Shown here: positions 8,511 through 17,630 of the stretch, piece by piece | Position numbering within the stretch: position 1 is the stretch's first letter | Layout: the number at the start of each line of letters is the position of its first letter | Assembly: GCF_021191635.1 (NCBI RefSeq) | Contig: NZ_JAIWPR010000051.1 | Coordinates: 1 to 48,391 of the forward strand | Origin: Alterluteimonas quercicellularis | GTDB lineage: Bacteria; Pseudomonadota; Gammaproteobacteria; Xanthomonadales; Xanthomonadaceae | Length of the DNA stretch: 48,391 nt | Direction: 5' to 3' | Notes under the pieces: model-generated | What the model was told of the DNA's origin: nothing | The model's database searches: none | The model's input: the letters and a program-made list of their open reading frames with translations, nothing else | Made by a program: the position numbers and the translations under genes

Positions 8511-11500
8511 ATGTCGCTGCCCGTCCGCCTGATCCTTCTGCCGTTCCTGCAGGGCTACGACGGTGCGCGACTGTCGGTGCGCCTGCTGGTGGCCCCGCAG
8601 ACCGACCCGACCGCGCCGCCCGCGGCCGGCCTGACGCCCTACGTCGAGACCGACTTCGGGTTCGAACTGCACTTCGTGCCCGGGCCGTCCCAGCTGCCGG
8701 TGCCGGGCGCGGCGTCGATCGCCGAGATCCGCTCGTCGCCCGCCGCGCCCGAGGCCGCGGCCATCTGCCGCGCGCTGGACGCGCGGTTCTCGATCGACGC
8801 GTCCGTGGGGCCGGTCGACGGGCGCAGCGGCGCGCCCACGATCGTCAAGTACGCGCCTCCCGCCTATCGCCGGGCCACCGGCTACGGCGGCGGCAACCGG
8901 TTCCTGCTGACCGACGAGAGCTATCGCTGCGCGATCGACGCGCCCGTCCAGCCGGGGACCTCGCTCAAGGTCGAGCCGCCGGTGATGTCCTGGGGCAAGG
9001 TGCTCGCGCAGGCGCTGCGCCAGCCGCTGCTGGCCGAGGCGATCGGGCTGGTCCGCCGCTTCGAGCTGCCGCTGCCGGCGGACGTGGCGCTCCACGGCGG
9101 CTGGCTGTTCGCCACGCTCGGCGCCGGCACGCCCTGGAGCGGGCTGGCGGGCACGCCGGGCGCGATCCGCACCTACGCCGCGCGCATCCCGCCGCTCGAT
9201 GCGCCCCGTCCGCTGTTCACCCCGGTGCTGTTCCCGGTCGCCGACGCGCCGGCGCCGGGCATCGCCTGGGACGACCTGTTCCGCGAGTCGATCGAGTACG
9301 ACGACGGCTTCGCCAAGGCGGTCTACGCGCGCCAGCCGCACCAGGCCGACCCGATCGCCGACGACGCCGGCGAGCGGCCGGCGGAGGACCGTGGCATCCA
9401 GCTCGGCTGGGACGACGAGCAGATCGTCGACTGGTTCAATCGCCAGGTCGACGCCTCGGCCGGCGCGGCCGATGCGCCGATGGGCGTGATGGGCTACCGC
9501 GTCGACGTGCGCGAGGCGGGCGCGGCGGCGTGGGACTCGCTGGTGCGCGCGAGGACGGCGGTCGTCCTGGACGGCAGCGACCTGGGCCAGGCCGAAGGCG
9601 ACTGGCGCATCGAGGTCGCGCCCAACCGCCTGCTGGGGGACGCGCCCGGGCGCAGCTGGATCCCCAGCTACATGACGGCGTGGACGGGCAGCTCGCTGAT
9701 CGGCGTCGACGCCCTGGCCGCGCGCCTGAAGGGGCTGCCGGCGCCGGCGGGCGCGGTCGAGGGACTGCCGCCCGCGACCGCGCTGCGCTACGGGCGCGAC
9801 TACGAGTTCCGGGTGCGGTTCACCGACCTGGCCGGCGGCGGGCCGGCGCTCGACGACGCGCCGCGCAACGGCGGCCCGCAACCGGTCGCCACGGTCGAGT
9901 TCCGCCGGCACGTGCGCCCGACCGGCGTGCACGTCGCGCCGCGCCTGCCGCTGGAGGCCGATCCCGCCGATCCGCCCGCCACGCTGACGGTGTCGCGTCC
10001 GCTGCTCGGCTTCCCGGCGTGCCTGATGGCCGGCGGGTCCGCCGGCGACCTGCTCGCGGACATCGCGCCGGCGGCCGCCGAGGACCGCGCGCCCGGGCTG
10101 CCCGATCCGGACGTCGATGCGCTGGAGATCGCGGTGGAGGTGGCGACGCCGGAGCCCGGCGCCGCCGGTCGCCACCGGCTGCTGTACACCGCGATCCGCG
10201 CCTATCCGGCCGGCGGTCCGCTGACGCTCGACCTGGACTGGACCGACGTCGCGGACGCGCGCGACCTCTCCGCCGCGGCCACCGGCGCGCTCGCGCTGCC
10301 GACCTCGCGCGACGTGCGGCTGCGGCTGACGCCGCTGGCCGCCCGGAAGCCCGACTACTACGCCGGCGAGGACGTCCGCCGCGGCGAGACGCGCACGCTG
10401 TGCGTGCGCGCGCCGGCCCGCGACGAGCGCGAGCTGCTCGCGCAGGGCGGGGGATCGCTGATCGAGGCGTTCTTCCTGCAGCCGGCCGAGCCCGCTTCGG
10501 CCGCGTCCGCCGTCGCGCAGAAGGCGGCGGGCCGGGGCGCGCTGGCCACCGACGACCCGCTCGGGCGCCTGGCTGCGGCGCTGGACCTCGACCGGAGCGG
10601 CAACGCCCTGCGCGCGCGGCCGGGGCGCCGCCTGATGCTGGGCGCCAGCCCGCTCCTGCGCCATGTGATCGGGCCGGACGGGGCCAGCCTGAGCTTCGCC
10701 ACCGCGGAGGAACCGACGCGCCTCTGGCTGGTCGCGGTGACCCTGAAGCTGCGCCGGGACTGGAGCTGGGACGGCCTCGACCACCTGCGCATCGAGCGCG
10801 ACGGCAAGGAGGCCGGCAGGATCGCGGCCTCGGCCAGCGCCGCCCACGAAGCGGAGGGCGAGGCCGGGCGCGACGGCTCGATCCTGCTGTTCCTGGACGC
10901 CATCGATCCCAGGCCGGCGGCCGGGCGCCATCCGCGCCCGCCGGCCCCGGCCTACCGCATCGTGCCGGTCCTGCGCGTCGATGCCGAACGCCTGGACCCG
11001 CCGCTGTCGGCCTCGATCCAGCTGCCGGTGACCACGCCGCCCGCCCAGGTGCCGAAGCTGGTCTCGGCCGGGCTCGCGCTGTCGCCGTACCGGCGCGACC
11101 CCGCCTACGCCGCCACCCAGGAACGGCAGAAGGCGGTCTGGCTGGAGTTCGAGCGGCCGCCCGACGATCCCGAGGACCGCTACTACGCCCGCGTGCTGGC
11201 CAGCGCCCCGGACCCGGTGCTCACCGACGTCGCGCATCCCGTCGCCGAGGTGCAGGACCACCCGCTCCCGATCGACCCCGAGCCGATCCGGCGGATCGTG
11301 CCGGGCCAGGGCGACGACCGCGCGGGCCAGGCCAGCATGCAGCGGCTGCTGCCGACCTCCAGTCCCGTCCACTTCCTGCTGCCGCTGCCGCCCGGCCTGG
11401 CGGCGGATTCGCCGGAGCTGTTCGGCTTCTTCGCCTACGAGTTCCGGCTCGGGCACTACGGGGTGTGGACCACCGCGCAGGGCTTCGCGGGACGCCCGCT

Positions 11501-11981
11501 GCGCGTGGCCGGCATCCAGCACGCGCCGCCGCCGCTGTCGTGCGCGGTCACCCGCAGCAAGGCCCGGCTGACGGTGAGCGCGGCGTTCGCGGTGCCCGTG
11601 CACGAGGGGCGCGCGCTGCGCCCGACGCCGCCGGTGACCGAGCTGTGGGCGCTGCTGTACGCCCGCGTCCACCAGGCCGACGACGCCGACCGGCGCAACA
11701 TCCTGCTGGGCACGCGCCGGCTGGACCCGCCGCGGGGCCGGAAGCCGCCGCGCGGCCGCGCGCAGGGCGCCGAGGCCATCGACGGCCGGACGGAATGGTC
11801 GAGCGCGGAGATCGCCTCCGGCCTGGCGCTGCTGACGCTCGGGCACGATGCGCCGCTGAGCTGCCTGGTCGTCGAAACCCTGCCGGGCGAAGTGCCCTAT
11901 GCCGATCCGCTGGCCGAGCAGCTCGGCTACGAGCGCTTCCTGCGGACCTCGCCGCTGACCGCGGTGCCGGCCGTGTGCTGA
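8511..11981 (+). CDS. Giant uncharacterised protein B (1156 aa)
   Basis: Second gene of the two-gene operon; function not recognised. It starts MSLPVRLILLPFLQGYDGARLSVRLLV without an export signal. Visible features are LGWDDEQIVDWFNRQVD near residue 305, a conserved-looking WIPSYMTAWTGSSLIGVD near residue 385, and YEFRVRFTDLAGGGPAL near residue 430, which resembles the end of a fibronectin type III-like strand pair. The protein appears to be a chain of beta domains. AGGAG at 8500-8504 lies 6 bases before the ATG at 8511. The gene converges on ccmI with only 13 bases between the stops and no visible terminator. Co-occurrence with A suggests a two-component structural assembly; this is inference. 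Confidence 0.8.
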   Translation: MSLPVRLILLPFLQGYDGARLSVRLLVAPQTDPTAPPAAGLTPYVETDFGFELHFVPGPSQLPVPGAASIAEIRSSPAAPEAAAICRALDARFSIDASVGPVDGRSGAPTIVKYAPPAYRRATGYGGGNRFLLTDESYRCAIDAPVQPGTSLKVEPPVMSWGKVLAQALRQPLLAEAIGLVRRFELPLPADVALHGGWLFATLGAGTPWSGLAGTPGAIRTYAARIPPLDAPRPLFTPVLFPVADAPAPGIAWDDLFRESIEYDDGFAKAVYARQPHQADPIADDAGERPAEDRGIQLGWDDEQIVDWFNRQVDASAGAADAPMGVMGYRVDVREAGAAAWDSLVRARTAVVLDGSDLGQAEGDWRIEVAPNRLLGDAPGRSWIPSYMTAWTGSSLIGVDALAARLKGLPAPAGAVEGLPPATALRYGRDYEFRVRFTDLAGGGPALDDAPRNGGPQPVATVEFRRHVRPTGVHVAPRLPLEADPADPPATLTVSRPLLGFPACLMAGGSAGDLLADIAPAAAEDRAPGLPDPDVDALEIAVEVATPEPGAAGRHRLLYTAIRAYPAGGPLTLDLDWTDVADARDLSAAATGALALPTSRDVRLRLTPLAARKPDYYAGEDVRRGETRTLCVRAPARDERELLAQGGGSLIEAFFLQPAEPASAASAVAQKAAGRGALATDDPLGRLAAALDLDRSGNALRARPGRRLMLGASPLLRHVIGPDGASLSFATAEEPTRLWLVAVTLKLRRDWSWDGLDHLRIERDGKEAGRIAASASAAHEAEGEAGRDGSILLFLDAIDPRPAAGRHPRPPAPAYRIVPVLRVDAERLDPPLSASIQLPVTTPPAQVPKLVSAGLALSPYRRDPAYAATQERQKAVWLEFERPPDDPEDRYYARVLASAPDPVLTDVAHPVAEVQDHPLPIDPEPIRRIVPGQGDDRAGQASMQRLLPTSSPVHFLLPLPPGLAADSPELFGFFAYEFRLGHYGVWTTAQGFAGRPLRVAGIQHAPPPLSCAVTRSKARLTVSAAFAVPVHEGRALRPTPPVTELWALLYARVHQADDADRRNILLGTRRLDPPRGRKPPRGRAQGAEAIDGRTEWSSAEIASGLALLTLGHDAPLSCLVVETLPGEVPYADPLAEQLGYERFLRTSPLTAVPAVC

Positions 11982-11994
11982 CGGACGTCCGCGC

Positions 11995-12996
11995 TCAGCG
12001 CGCCGCGCCCAGCACCAGGTCGACCGCGCCCTCGGCGGGCAGGGCCACGCGCACCGGGACCGAGGCCAGGTCGCCCTCGGCCGGCGTCGCGCTGCCCGAG
12101 GCGGACATCCGCGCCAGCACCTCCACCTCCTGCAGCGCCGACAGCGGCTGCGTCGGCATCGGGCTGTCGCGGTCGGTCAGGGTGAGGTCCAGCGGCAGCT
12201 CGGCCACGCGGCGGCGCTGCACGGCCGCCGGCATCGGCGGGCCGCCCGGCGCGCGGGCGATCACGAACACCACCGCCTCCGGGTCCAGGCGCACGCGCGC
12301 GGCGAACTCCGCATCGAGCGACACGCGCACGCGCAGGCCGGGCGCGGTGGCGTCCTGCGCGGGCGCGGGCAGCGGGTCGAGGCCGGCCGCGCGGCGCGCC
12401 TCGTCGATCTGCTCGCGCAGCCCGCCGGCGGCCTCGGTGCTGAGCGCGGCCAGCAGCGGCTCCCACACCGCCGCCGCCTCGGCGTCGCGGCCGTGCTGGC
12501 GATAGGCGATGCCCAGGAACAGGCGCGCGCGCTCCTGCTCGGGGTCGAGCTTCAGCACGCGCTCCAGAGCCTGCAGCGCGGTGGCGTCGAACCGCCGCTG
12601 CGGGTCGGCGCGCGAGCGCGACTCGGCGTACTCGATTTGCGCGGGCAGGTCGTCGGGCGCCAGCGCGACCGCGCGCGCGAAGGCGTCGCGCGCCTCCTGG
12701 GCGCGGTCCTGCTGCTGCAGCGCGCGGCCCAGCAGGCGCCAGCCGTCGACCTGGCGCGGATCGCGCTGCAGGTCGGCCTGCAGCTGCGCGATCGCCTCGT
12801 CCAGCGTCTCCGGGGCCTTGCGCTGGGCGGGGTCGAGCGCGCCCGGCGTGCCGACGAACTGGTACAGGCACAGCGCCAGCACCGGCACCGCGACCACGAT
12901 CGCGGCGAAGGCCGCGCGCGAGCGCCGCAGCGGCCAGGCCAGCGCCACCGCGGCGGCGACGGCCAGCAGCGCGGCCAGGACGAGATAGGTCGCCAT
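11995..12996 (-). CDS. ccmI: Cytochrome c maturation protein CcmI (CycH)
   Basis: This 333 aa protein presents apocytochrome c to the haem ligation complex. It has an N-terminal membrane part with two helices (residues 1-24 and about 30-47), then periplasmic TPR-type repeats (about 70-215: DEAIAQLQADLQRDPRQVDGWRLLGRAL and following) and a C-terminal beta domain with the CcmI-like VRVSLDAEFAARVRLDPEAVVFV. It is last in the ccm operon, and its ATG overlaps the ccmH stop (ATGA). Length and layout match fused CcmI of gamma-proteobacteria. Confidence 0.92.
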   Translation of the reverse strand: MATYLVLAALLAVAAAVALAWPLRRSRAAFAAIVVAVPVLALCLYQFVGTPGALDPAQRKAPETLDEAIAQLQADLQRDPRQVDGWRLLGRALQQQDRAQEARDAFARAVALAPDDLPAQIEYAESRSRADPQRRFDATALQALERVLKLDPEQERARLFLGIAYRQHGRDAEAAAVWEPLLAALSTEAAGGLREQIDEARRAAGLDPLPAPAQDATAPGLRVRVSLDAEFAARVRLDPEAVVFVIARAPGGPPMPAAVQRRRVAELPLDLTLTDRDSPMPTQPLSALQEVEVLARMSASGSATPAEGDLASVPVRVALPAEGAVDLVLGAAR

Positions 12997-13577
12997 CACC
13001 ACTCCTGCCCGTCGTCGGGCGGCACCGGGCGGCCCTGGGCGCGGCGGCGCACGATGCGCGCCACCACCACGCCGCCGACCAGCAGCACCAGCGCCGGGCC
13101 GAACCACAGCAGCCAGGTCTGCGCGCCCAGGCGCGGCCGGTACAGCACGAACTCGCCGTAGCGCTCGACCAGGTGCTGGCGCACCTGCGCGTCGCTCATG
13201 CCGCCGCGCATCAGCGCCAGCACCTCGCGGCGCAGGTCGTGGGCGATCTGCGCGTTGGAGTCGGCCAGCGACTGGTTCTGGCACATCACGCAGCGCAGCT
13301 CGGCGACCAGGGCGCGGAAGCGCGCCTCCTCGGCGCCGTCGGCGAACTCCAGCGGCGCCGGGTCCTGCGCGGGCTGCGCGAGGGTCGCCAGCGGCCAGCA
13401 GGCCAGCAGCAGGGCGAGCAGCAGGCTCCTGAGAACCTGTCCGAAGTCTTGCTGCGCTTGCCAGCTGGCGCGCGTGCGGTGCTCGGAATGCTCATGTACC
13501 GCTCGTACACTGCGCTTCCTGCGCTCCGCCACGCGCCATCCGGCTGCGCTCGCGACAGATTTCGAACAGGTTCTCAT
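12996..13577 (-). CDS. ccmH: CcmH with N-terminal extension encoded by an inserted element
   Basis: CcmH is the thiol-reducing subunit of the apocytochrome c/haem ligase. The redox motif LRCVMCQ, followed by NQSLADSNAQIAHDLR, is intact, as are a signal-like helix (LLLALLLACWPLATLAQ) and a C-terminal membrane helix. The normal start is missing: the codon before RSLLLALLL is not a start. The only ATG in frame is at 13577, inside the 147-base inverted-repeat element, giving a 193 aa protein whose first 49 residues (start MRTCSKSVASAAGWRVAER) are element-encoded and highly basic. The ATG overlaps the ccmG stop (ATGA), so coupling is preserved. A non-canonical CTG or GTG start further in is the alternative. 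Confidence 0.85.
   Translation of the reverse strand: MRTCSKSVASAAGWRVAERRKRSVRAVHEHSEHRTRASWQAQQDFGQVLRSLLLALLLACWPLATLAQPAQDPAPLEFADGAEEARFRALVAELRCVMCQNQSLADSNAQIAHDLRREVLALMRGGMSDAQVRQHLVERYGEFVLYRPRLGAQTWLLWFGPALVLLVGGVVVARIVRRRAQGRPVPPDDGQEW
13430..13576. mobile_element. MITE-like inverted-repeat element (147 bp) at ccmG/ccmH junction
   Basis: The element has perfect 11-base terminal inverted repeats: TGAGAACCTGT at 13430-13440 and ACAGGTTCTCA at 13566-13576. The similarity extends inward to about 20 bases with two mismatches. A possible 3-base direct repeat (TCC on the plus strand) flanks it. The length is exactly 49 codons and one frame is open throughout, so insertion does not break CcmH. 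It encodes no protein of its own and is too short for a transposase; it is probably mobilised in trans or by recombination. Similar short elements coding MRTCSKS-type peptides are, as I recall, dispersed in xanthomonad genomes. Confidence 0.75.
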
Positions 13578-14113
13578 CCGCCGATCGCCTCCAGCGCGGG
13601 CAGCAGGCGCTCGCGCACGTCGTCGTCGGTCATCGGGCCGACGTGCTTCCAGCGCACCACGCCCTCGGCGTCGACCAGGAAGGTCTCGGGCGCACCGTAG
13701 ATGCCCCACTCGATGGCGGTGCGGCCCTCGTAGTCCACCAGCACCACCCAGTACGGGTTGCCGAACTGGTCGAGCCAGCGCAGCGCGTCGGCGCGCTCGT
13801 CCTTCCAGTTGTAGCCGATCACGCGCACGCGCCGGGTCTCGGCGAAGCGGGTCAGCACGCCGTGCTCGTTGCGGCACTCCGGGCACCAGCTGCCCCAGAC
13901 GTTGAGCAGGTAGGGCGCGCCGCGCAGGTCCTGGTCGGTGACCAGCCGGCCGGCCTCGTGCAGCACCGGCAGCCGGAACGCCGGCGCGGGCTTGCCGATC
14001 AGCGGCGAGGGCAGCGCGTCGCGGGCGGGGTCGCGGCTGAGCCAGACGCCGGCGGCCAGCAGCGCGGCGATGGCGGCGAACACCGCCAGCGGCAGCCAGC
14101 GTTGCAGTTTCAT
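13574..14113 (-). CDS. ccmG: Thiol:disulfide interchange protein CcmG (DsbE)
   Basis: This 179 aa periplasmic thioredoxin-like protein keeps apocytochrome CXXCH cysteines reduced. It has an N-terminal membrane anchor (residues 7-26), the DsbE-type active site WGSWCPEC, and the acidic GYNWKDERADALRWL insert typical of CcmG, followed by YGAPETFLVD. The ATG at 14113 overlaps the ccmF stop. The stop TGA (13574-13576) is formed by the terminal bases of the inserted inverted-repeat element, so the native CcmG end is kept or altered by at most a residue or so. Confidence 0.95.
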   Translation of the reverse strand: MKLQRWLPLAVFAAIAALLAAGVWLSRDPARDALPSPLIGKPAPAFRLPVLHEAGRLVTDQDLRGAPYLLNVWGSWCPECRNEHGVLTRFAETRRVRVIGYNWKDERADALRWLDQFGNPYWVVLVDYEGRTAIEWGIYGAPETFLVDAEGVVRWKHVGPMTDDDVRERLLPALEAIGG

Positions 14114-16065
14114 CGGGTCTCTCCCAGCGGTGCCTCGGGCGCGGCACGCGCCGGGGCGCGCGGCGCCGGGCGGAAGCGGCGGTCGAAGGCGGTCACCAGG
14201 CCGCCCAGCGCCATCAGCGCGGCGCCCGCCCAGATCCAGCGCACGAAGGGCTTGACGTGTGCGCGCACGCCCCAGGCCTCGTCGCCCAGCGGCTCGCCGA
14301 GCGCGACGTAGACGTCGCCCAGCACGCCGGCATGGATCGCGGCCTCGGTCATGACCTGGCCGCCGCTGGCGTAGTGGCGCTTCTCCGGGTGCAGCAGGGC
14401 CACTTCGCGGCCGTCGCGCAGCAGGGTCACGTCGCCGCGGTCGGCGAGGTAGTTGGGGCCCTGCACGCGGCCCACGCCCTCGAAGCGGAACGCCTGGCGG
14501 CCGATCTCCAGCGTCTCGCCCGGCCGCAGCGCCACCTCGCGCTGCACGTTCGTCGCCTCCACCAGCAGCGCGCCCACCACGAACACCGCGACGCCCAGGT
14601 GGGCCAGCAGCATGCCGGTCATCTCCGGGGTGAAGCGGCCGCGGCCGCGCACCCGCGTCCAGGCGAAGTACGCCGTGCCGGCGGCCACCCAGACCGCGCC
14701 GGTCAGGCCCATCGCGACCTTCCACGGGCCCTGCGGCGCGATGAAGAAGCCCACCGCGCCCACGATCAGCGCCAGCGTCGCCCACGGCGCCAGCAGGCGC
14801 ACCGGCCGCGCGGCCTCGTCGCGCTGCCAGCGGGTCAGCGGGCCGAACGGCAGCAGCAGCACCAGCGGCGCCATCAGCAGCAGGAACAGCAGGCCGAAGT
14901 AGGGCGGGCCGACCGAGATCTTGCCCAGGTCCAGCGCGTCGGCCAGCAGCGGGTACAGCGTGCCCAGCAGCACCATCGCGCAGGCCGCCACCAGCAGCAG
15001 GTTGTTGAGCAGCAGCAGGGTCTCGCGCGAGGCGGCGGCGAAGGGCTTGCCGTCCTCGACGTCGGGCGCGCGCAGCGCGTACAGCAGCAGCGAGCCGCCG
15101 ACCACGATGCCGAGGAAGACCAGGATGAACAGCCCGCGCGAGGGATCGGCGGCGAAGCTGTGCACGCTGGTCAGCACGCCCGAGCGCACCAGGAACGCGC
15201 CCAGCAGCGACAGCGAGAAGGTGGCGATGGCCAGCAGCAGGGTCCAGCCGCGGAAGCTGCCGCGCTTCTCGGTGACCGCCTGCGAGTGGATCAGCGCCGC
15301 GCCGGCCAGCCAGGGCATGAAGCTGGCGTTCTCCACCGGGTCCCAGAACCACCAGCCGCCCCAGCCCAGCTCGTAGTAGGCCCACCAGCTGCCCAGCGCG
15401 ATGCCCACGGTGAGGAAGGCCCAGGCCACGTTGGTCCAGGGGCGCGTCCAGCGCAGCCAGCGCGCGTCGATGCGGCCGTCGAGCAGGGCGGCGATGGCGA
15501 AGGCGAACGGCACCACGAAGCCGGCGTAGCCGATGTAGAGCATCGGCGGGTGCACGATCATCCCCGGGTCCTGCAGCAGCGGGTTCAGGTCGCGGCCCTC
15601 GAGCGCGGCCGGCAGCAGGCGCTCGAACGGGTTGCTGGTGAAGATCAGGAAGGCGAGGAAGCCCAGCGACACCGCGCCCATCGTCGCCAGCACGCGCGCT
15701 ACCACCTCGGGCGGCAGGCTGCGCGACCAGCGCGCCACCGCGCCGTTCCACAGCGCGATGACCAGCACCCAGAACAGCAGCGAGCCCTCGTGGTTGCCCC
15801 AGACCGCGGTGATCCGGTAGGCCATCGGCAGCAGCGTGTTGGAGTTCTCGGCCACGTAGCGCACCGAGAAGTCCTGCTCGACGAAGGCCCAGGTCAGCAG
15901 CGCGTAGGCCAGGAACACCAGCGCCAGCTGCACGTAGGCGGCCGGGCGGGCGGTGCCCATCCAGGCAGGGATGCCGCGCTGGGCGCCGAACAGCGGCAGC
16001 GTCGTCTGCACCGCGGAGGCGATCAGCGCCAGCAGCAGCGCGACCTGCCCGAGCTCAGGCAGCAT
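14110..16065 (-). CDS. ccmF: Haem lyase CcmF
   Basis: This 651 aa polytopic inner-membrane protein is the core of the cytochrome c haem ligase. It has the tryptophan-rich WWD signature WGGWWFWDPVENASFMPWL, the conserved TSVHSFA segment, and about 14-15 hydrophobic helices. The start was placed at MLPELGQVALLLALI because this is the usual CcmF N-terminus. An in-frame ATG at 16131 would add 22 residues read through a simple-sequence repeat and is unlikely. Neither start has a clear Shine-Dalgarno sequence. The 3-prime end overlaps ccmG by 4 bases. Confidence 0.93.
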   Translation of the reverse strand: MLPELGQVALLLALIASAVQTTLPLFGAQRGIPAWMGTARPAAYVQLALVFLAYALLTWAFVEQDFSVRYVAENSNTLLPMAYRITAVWGNHEGSLLFWVLVIALWNGAVARWSRSLPPEVVARVLATMGAVSLGFLAFLIFTSNPFERLLPAALEGRDLNPLLQDPGMIVHPPMLYIGYAGFVVPFAFAIAALLDGRIDARWLRWTRPWTNVAWAFLTVGIALGSWWAYYELGWGGWWFWDPVENASFMPWLAGAALIHSQAVTEKRGSFRGWTLLLAIATFSLSLLGAFLVRSGVLTSVHSFAADPSRGLFILVFLGIVVGGSLLLYALRAPDVEDGKPFAAASRETLLLLNNLLLVAACAMVLLGTLYPLLADALDLGKISVGPPYFGLLFLLLMAPLVLLLPFGPLTRWQRDEAARPVRLLAPWATLALIVGAVGFFIAPQGPWKVAMGLTGAVWVAAGTAYFAWTRVRGRGRFTPEMTGMLLAHLGVAVFVVGALLVEATNVQREVALRPGETLEIGRQAFRFEGVGRVQGPNYLADRGDVTLLRDGREVALLHPEKRHYASGGQVMTEAAIHAGVLGDVYVALGEPLGDEAWGVRAHVKPFVRWIWAGAALMALGGLVTAFDRRFRPAPRAPARAAPEAPLGETR

Positions 16066-16066
16066 G

Positions 16067-16131
16067 GGAGGAAGGCCGGGATTGGGGATCGGGGCGTCGG
16101 GATTCGGCGAATCCGCGATCCGGGACGCCAT
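16067..16131. repeat. GGGATTGGGGAT-type intergenic simple repeat
   Basis: Between ccmE and ccmF lies a run of GGGATT/GGGGAT units on the plus strand (16079-16113) followed by ATTCGGCGAATCCGCGATCC, a small palindrome. Such GGGATTCGGGATTGGGG tracts are common between xanthomonad genes. It separates ccmF from ccmE although the rest of the operon is tightly packed. Confidence 0.5.
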
Positions 16132-16170
16132 GGGGCGCCGGGGAGGGGCGCATCGTCGCGACGCGCGCGG

Positions 16171-16659
16171 TCAAGGGGCCCGCTCCGGTGGGGACGCGCC
16201 CGGCGCGTCCACGCCGTGCTTCTCGTGCGCCAGGCCCATCTTGTCGGCGACCTCCTTGGGCACGTAGGTCTCGTCGTGCTTGGCCAGCACCTCCTCGGCG
16301 ACGAAGGTGCCGTCGCGCATGCGCCCGGTGGCGACCACCGCCTGGTTCTCCCGGAACAGGTCCGGCAGCAGGCCGGTGTAGACGACCGGCATCACCGCGT
16401 CGCCGTCGGAGACCAGGAAGCGCGAGTCGAGCGAGCCGGAATCGCGCTGGAACGAGCCCTCGGCGACCATGCCGCCCAGCCGGAAGCGCGCCTCGCCGGA
16501 GGACACGGATTCGCCGGCGCGGCCGTCGAGGATCTCGGCCGGGGTGTAGAGGTAGGCGATGTTGCGCTGGAGCGCGAGCGCGACCAGGGTCGTCGCCAGG
16601 CCGGCGGCGGCCACCAGCGCGACGACGAACCACAGGCGGCGGCGTCGGATCGGGTTCAT
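16171..16659 (-). CDS. ccmE: Haem chaperone CcmE
   Basis: This 162 aa protein carries haem covalently in the periplasm between CcmC and CcmF. After an N-terminal signal anchor (residues 8-30), the OB-fold domain carries the haem-attachment histidine His128 in [10 protein letters not shown], the diagnostic CcmE motif. The ATG at 16659 overlaps the ccmD stop. The acidic, proline-rich C-terminal tail is normal for the family. Confidence 0.95.
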   Translation of the reverse strand: MNPIRRRRLWFVVALVAAAGLATTLVALALQRNIAYLYTPAEILDGRAGESVSSGEARFRLGGMVAEGSFQRDSGSLDSRFLVSDGDAVMPVVYTGLLPDLFRENQAVVATGRMRDGTFVAEEVLAKHDETYVPKEVADKMGLAHEKHGVDAPGASPPERAP

Positions 16660-16826
16660 CGGGTCAACTCGTCGGTCTGCGGCCTGCCGCCGGTCGCGCG
16701 GCGCGCGGACAGCAGGCGCACGCCGCGCAGCAGGCGGCGGATGCGGATGCGCGGGGCCACGAAGTCCCACAGCAGCACCGCGGCGAAGAACAGGTAGGCG
16801 GCGAGCACGTAGCCGGCGTAGCTCAT
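16656..16826 (-). CDS. ccmD: Haem exporter accessory protein CcmD
   Basis: A 56 aa membrane protein with a single N-terminal helix ([20 protein letters not shown]) and a basic cytoplasmic tail [14 protein letters not shown]. CcmD links CcmC and CcmE to the CcmAB transporter. It overlaps ccmC upstream and ccmE downstream by 4 bases each, and was identified by size, topology and position. Confidence 0.92.
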   Translation of the reverse strand: MSYAGYVLAAYLFFAAVLLWDFVAPRIRIRRLLRGVRLLSARRATGGRPQTDELTR

Positions 16827-17572
16827 GCGCGCTTCTCCGCCATCTTCCGCACCCAGTCCTTGCCGCCCTCGCGGTAGAGGTTGTCGGCGCGGGCGCGGTT
16901 GAGCAGCGAGCCGACGAACCACAGCTTGGTGCCGACCAGCATCCACACCAGCGGCGGCATCATGCTCGGGTCCATCGAGGACTCGCCGAAGATGCGGATC
17001 GTCTGCCCCTGGTGGAGCGAGTTCCACCACACCACCGAGTAGCGGATCACCGGCAGCAGGGCGACGCCGACGATCGCCAGCAGCGAGGCCGCGCGCGCGG
17101 CGGCGCGGCGGTCGTCGATGGCCTGGTACAGGCCGATCACGCCGAGGTACATGAACAGCAGGATGAGTTCCGTGGTCAGCCGCGGGTCCCAGTCCCACCA
17201 GGTCCCCCACATCGGCCGCCCCCAGATGCTGCCGGTGACCAGGGTGACCAGGGTGAAGGCGGCGCCGATCGGCGCGCAGGCCATGGCCAGGATCTCGCAC
17301 AGCTTGATCCGCCAGATCAGCGCGATCGCCGCGTACAGCGCCATCAGCGCGTAGACCGCCAGGCTCATCCAGGCGCTGGGCACGTGGATGTAGAGGATGC
17401 GGAAGCTGTCGCCCTGCTGGTAGTCGGCCGGCACCTGGAACAGCGCGCCGTAGGCGCCCCAGGCCATCGCCAGCAGGCCGAGCGCGTAGGCCCACGGCGC
17501 CCAGCGCGCGGCGAAGCGATCGAAGTACGGGGGCGAGCCGAGTTGGTGGAACCAGCGGACGACAGGATTCAT
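16823..17572 (-). CDS. ccmC: Haem export protein CcmC
   Basis: This 249 aa inner-membrane protein with six helices attaches haem to CcmE. The WWD motif [19 protein letters not shown] and the haem-ligand regions IHVPSAW and NSLHQGQTI are intact. It starts 58 bases after the ccmB stop, the largest gap in this part of the operon, and its stop overlaps ccmD. Confidence 0.95.
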   Translation of the reverse strand: MNPVVRWFHQLGSPPYFDRFAARWAPWAYALGLLAMAWGAYGALFQVPADYQQGDSFRILYIHVPSAWMSLAVYALMALYAAIALIWRIKLCEILAMACAPIGAAFTLVTLVTGSIWGRPMWGTWWDWDPRLTTELILLFMYLGVIGLYQAIDDRRAAARAASLLAIVGVALLPVIRYSVVWWNSLHQGQTIRIFGESSMDPSMMPPLVWMLVGTKLWFVGSLLNRARADNLYREGGKDWVRKMAEKRA

Positions 17573-17630
17573 TTCTTGGCTACCCCCTCCGCGTCGTGCC
17601 CGAGGGTCGTTGGCATGGGTGGCTCGGCGG

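Noticed and set aside
3465..11846. 2793-codon minus-strand open frame
   Set aside because: Arg/Ala/His-rich low-complexity translation antiparallel to the two giant genes; a typical shadow in very high-GC DNA.
16066..16131. Longer CcmF start at 16131
   Set aside because: The extra 22 residues are read from a simple GGGATT repeat; family N-termini begin at MLPELGQ.
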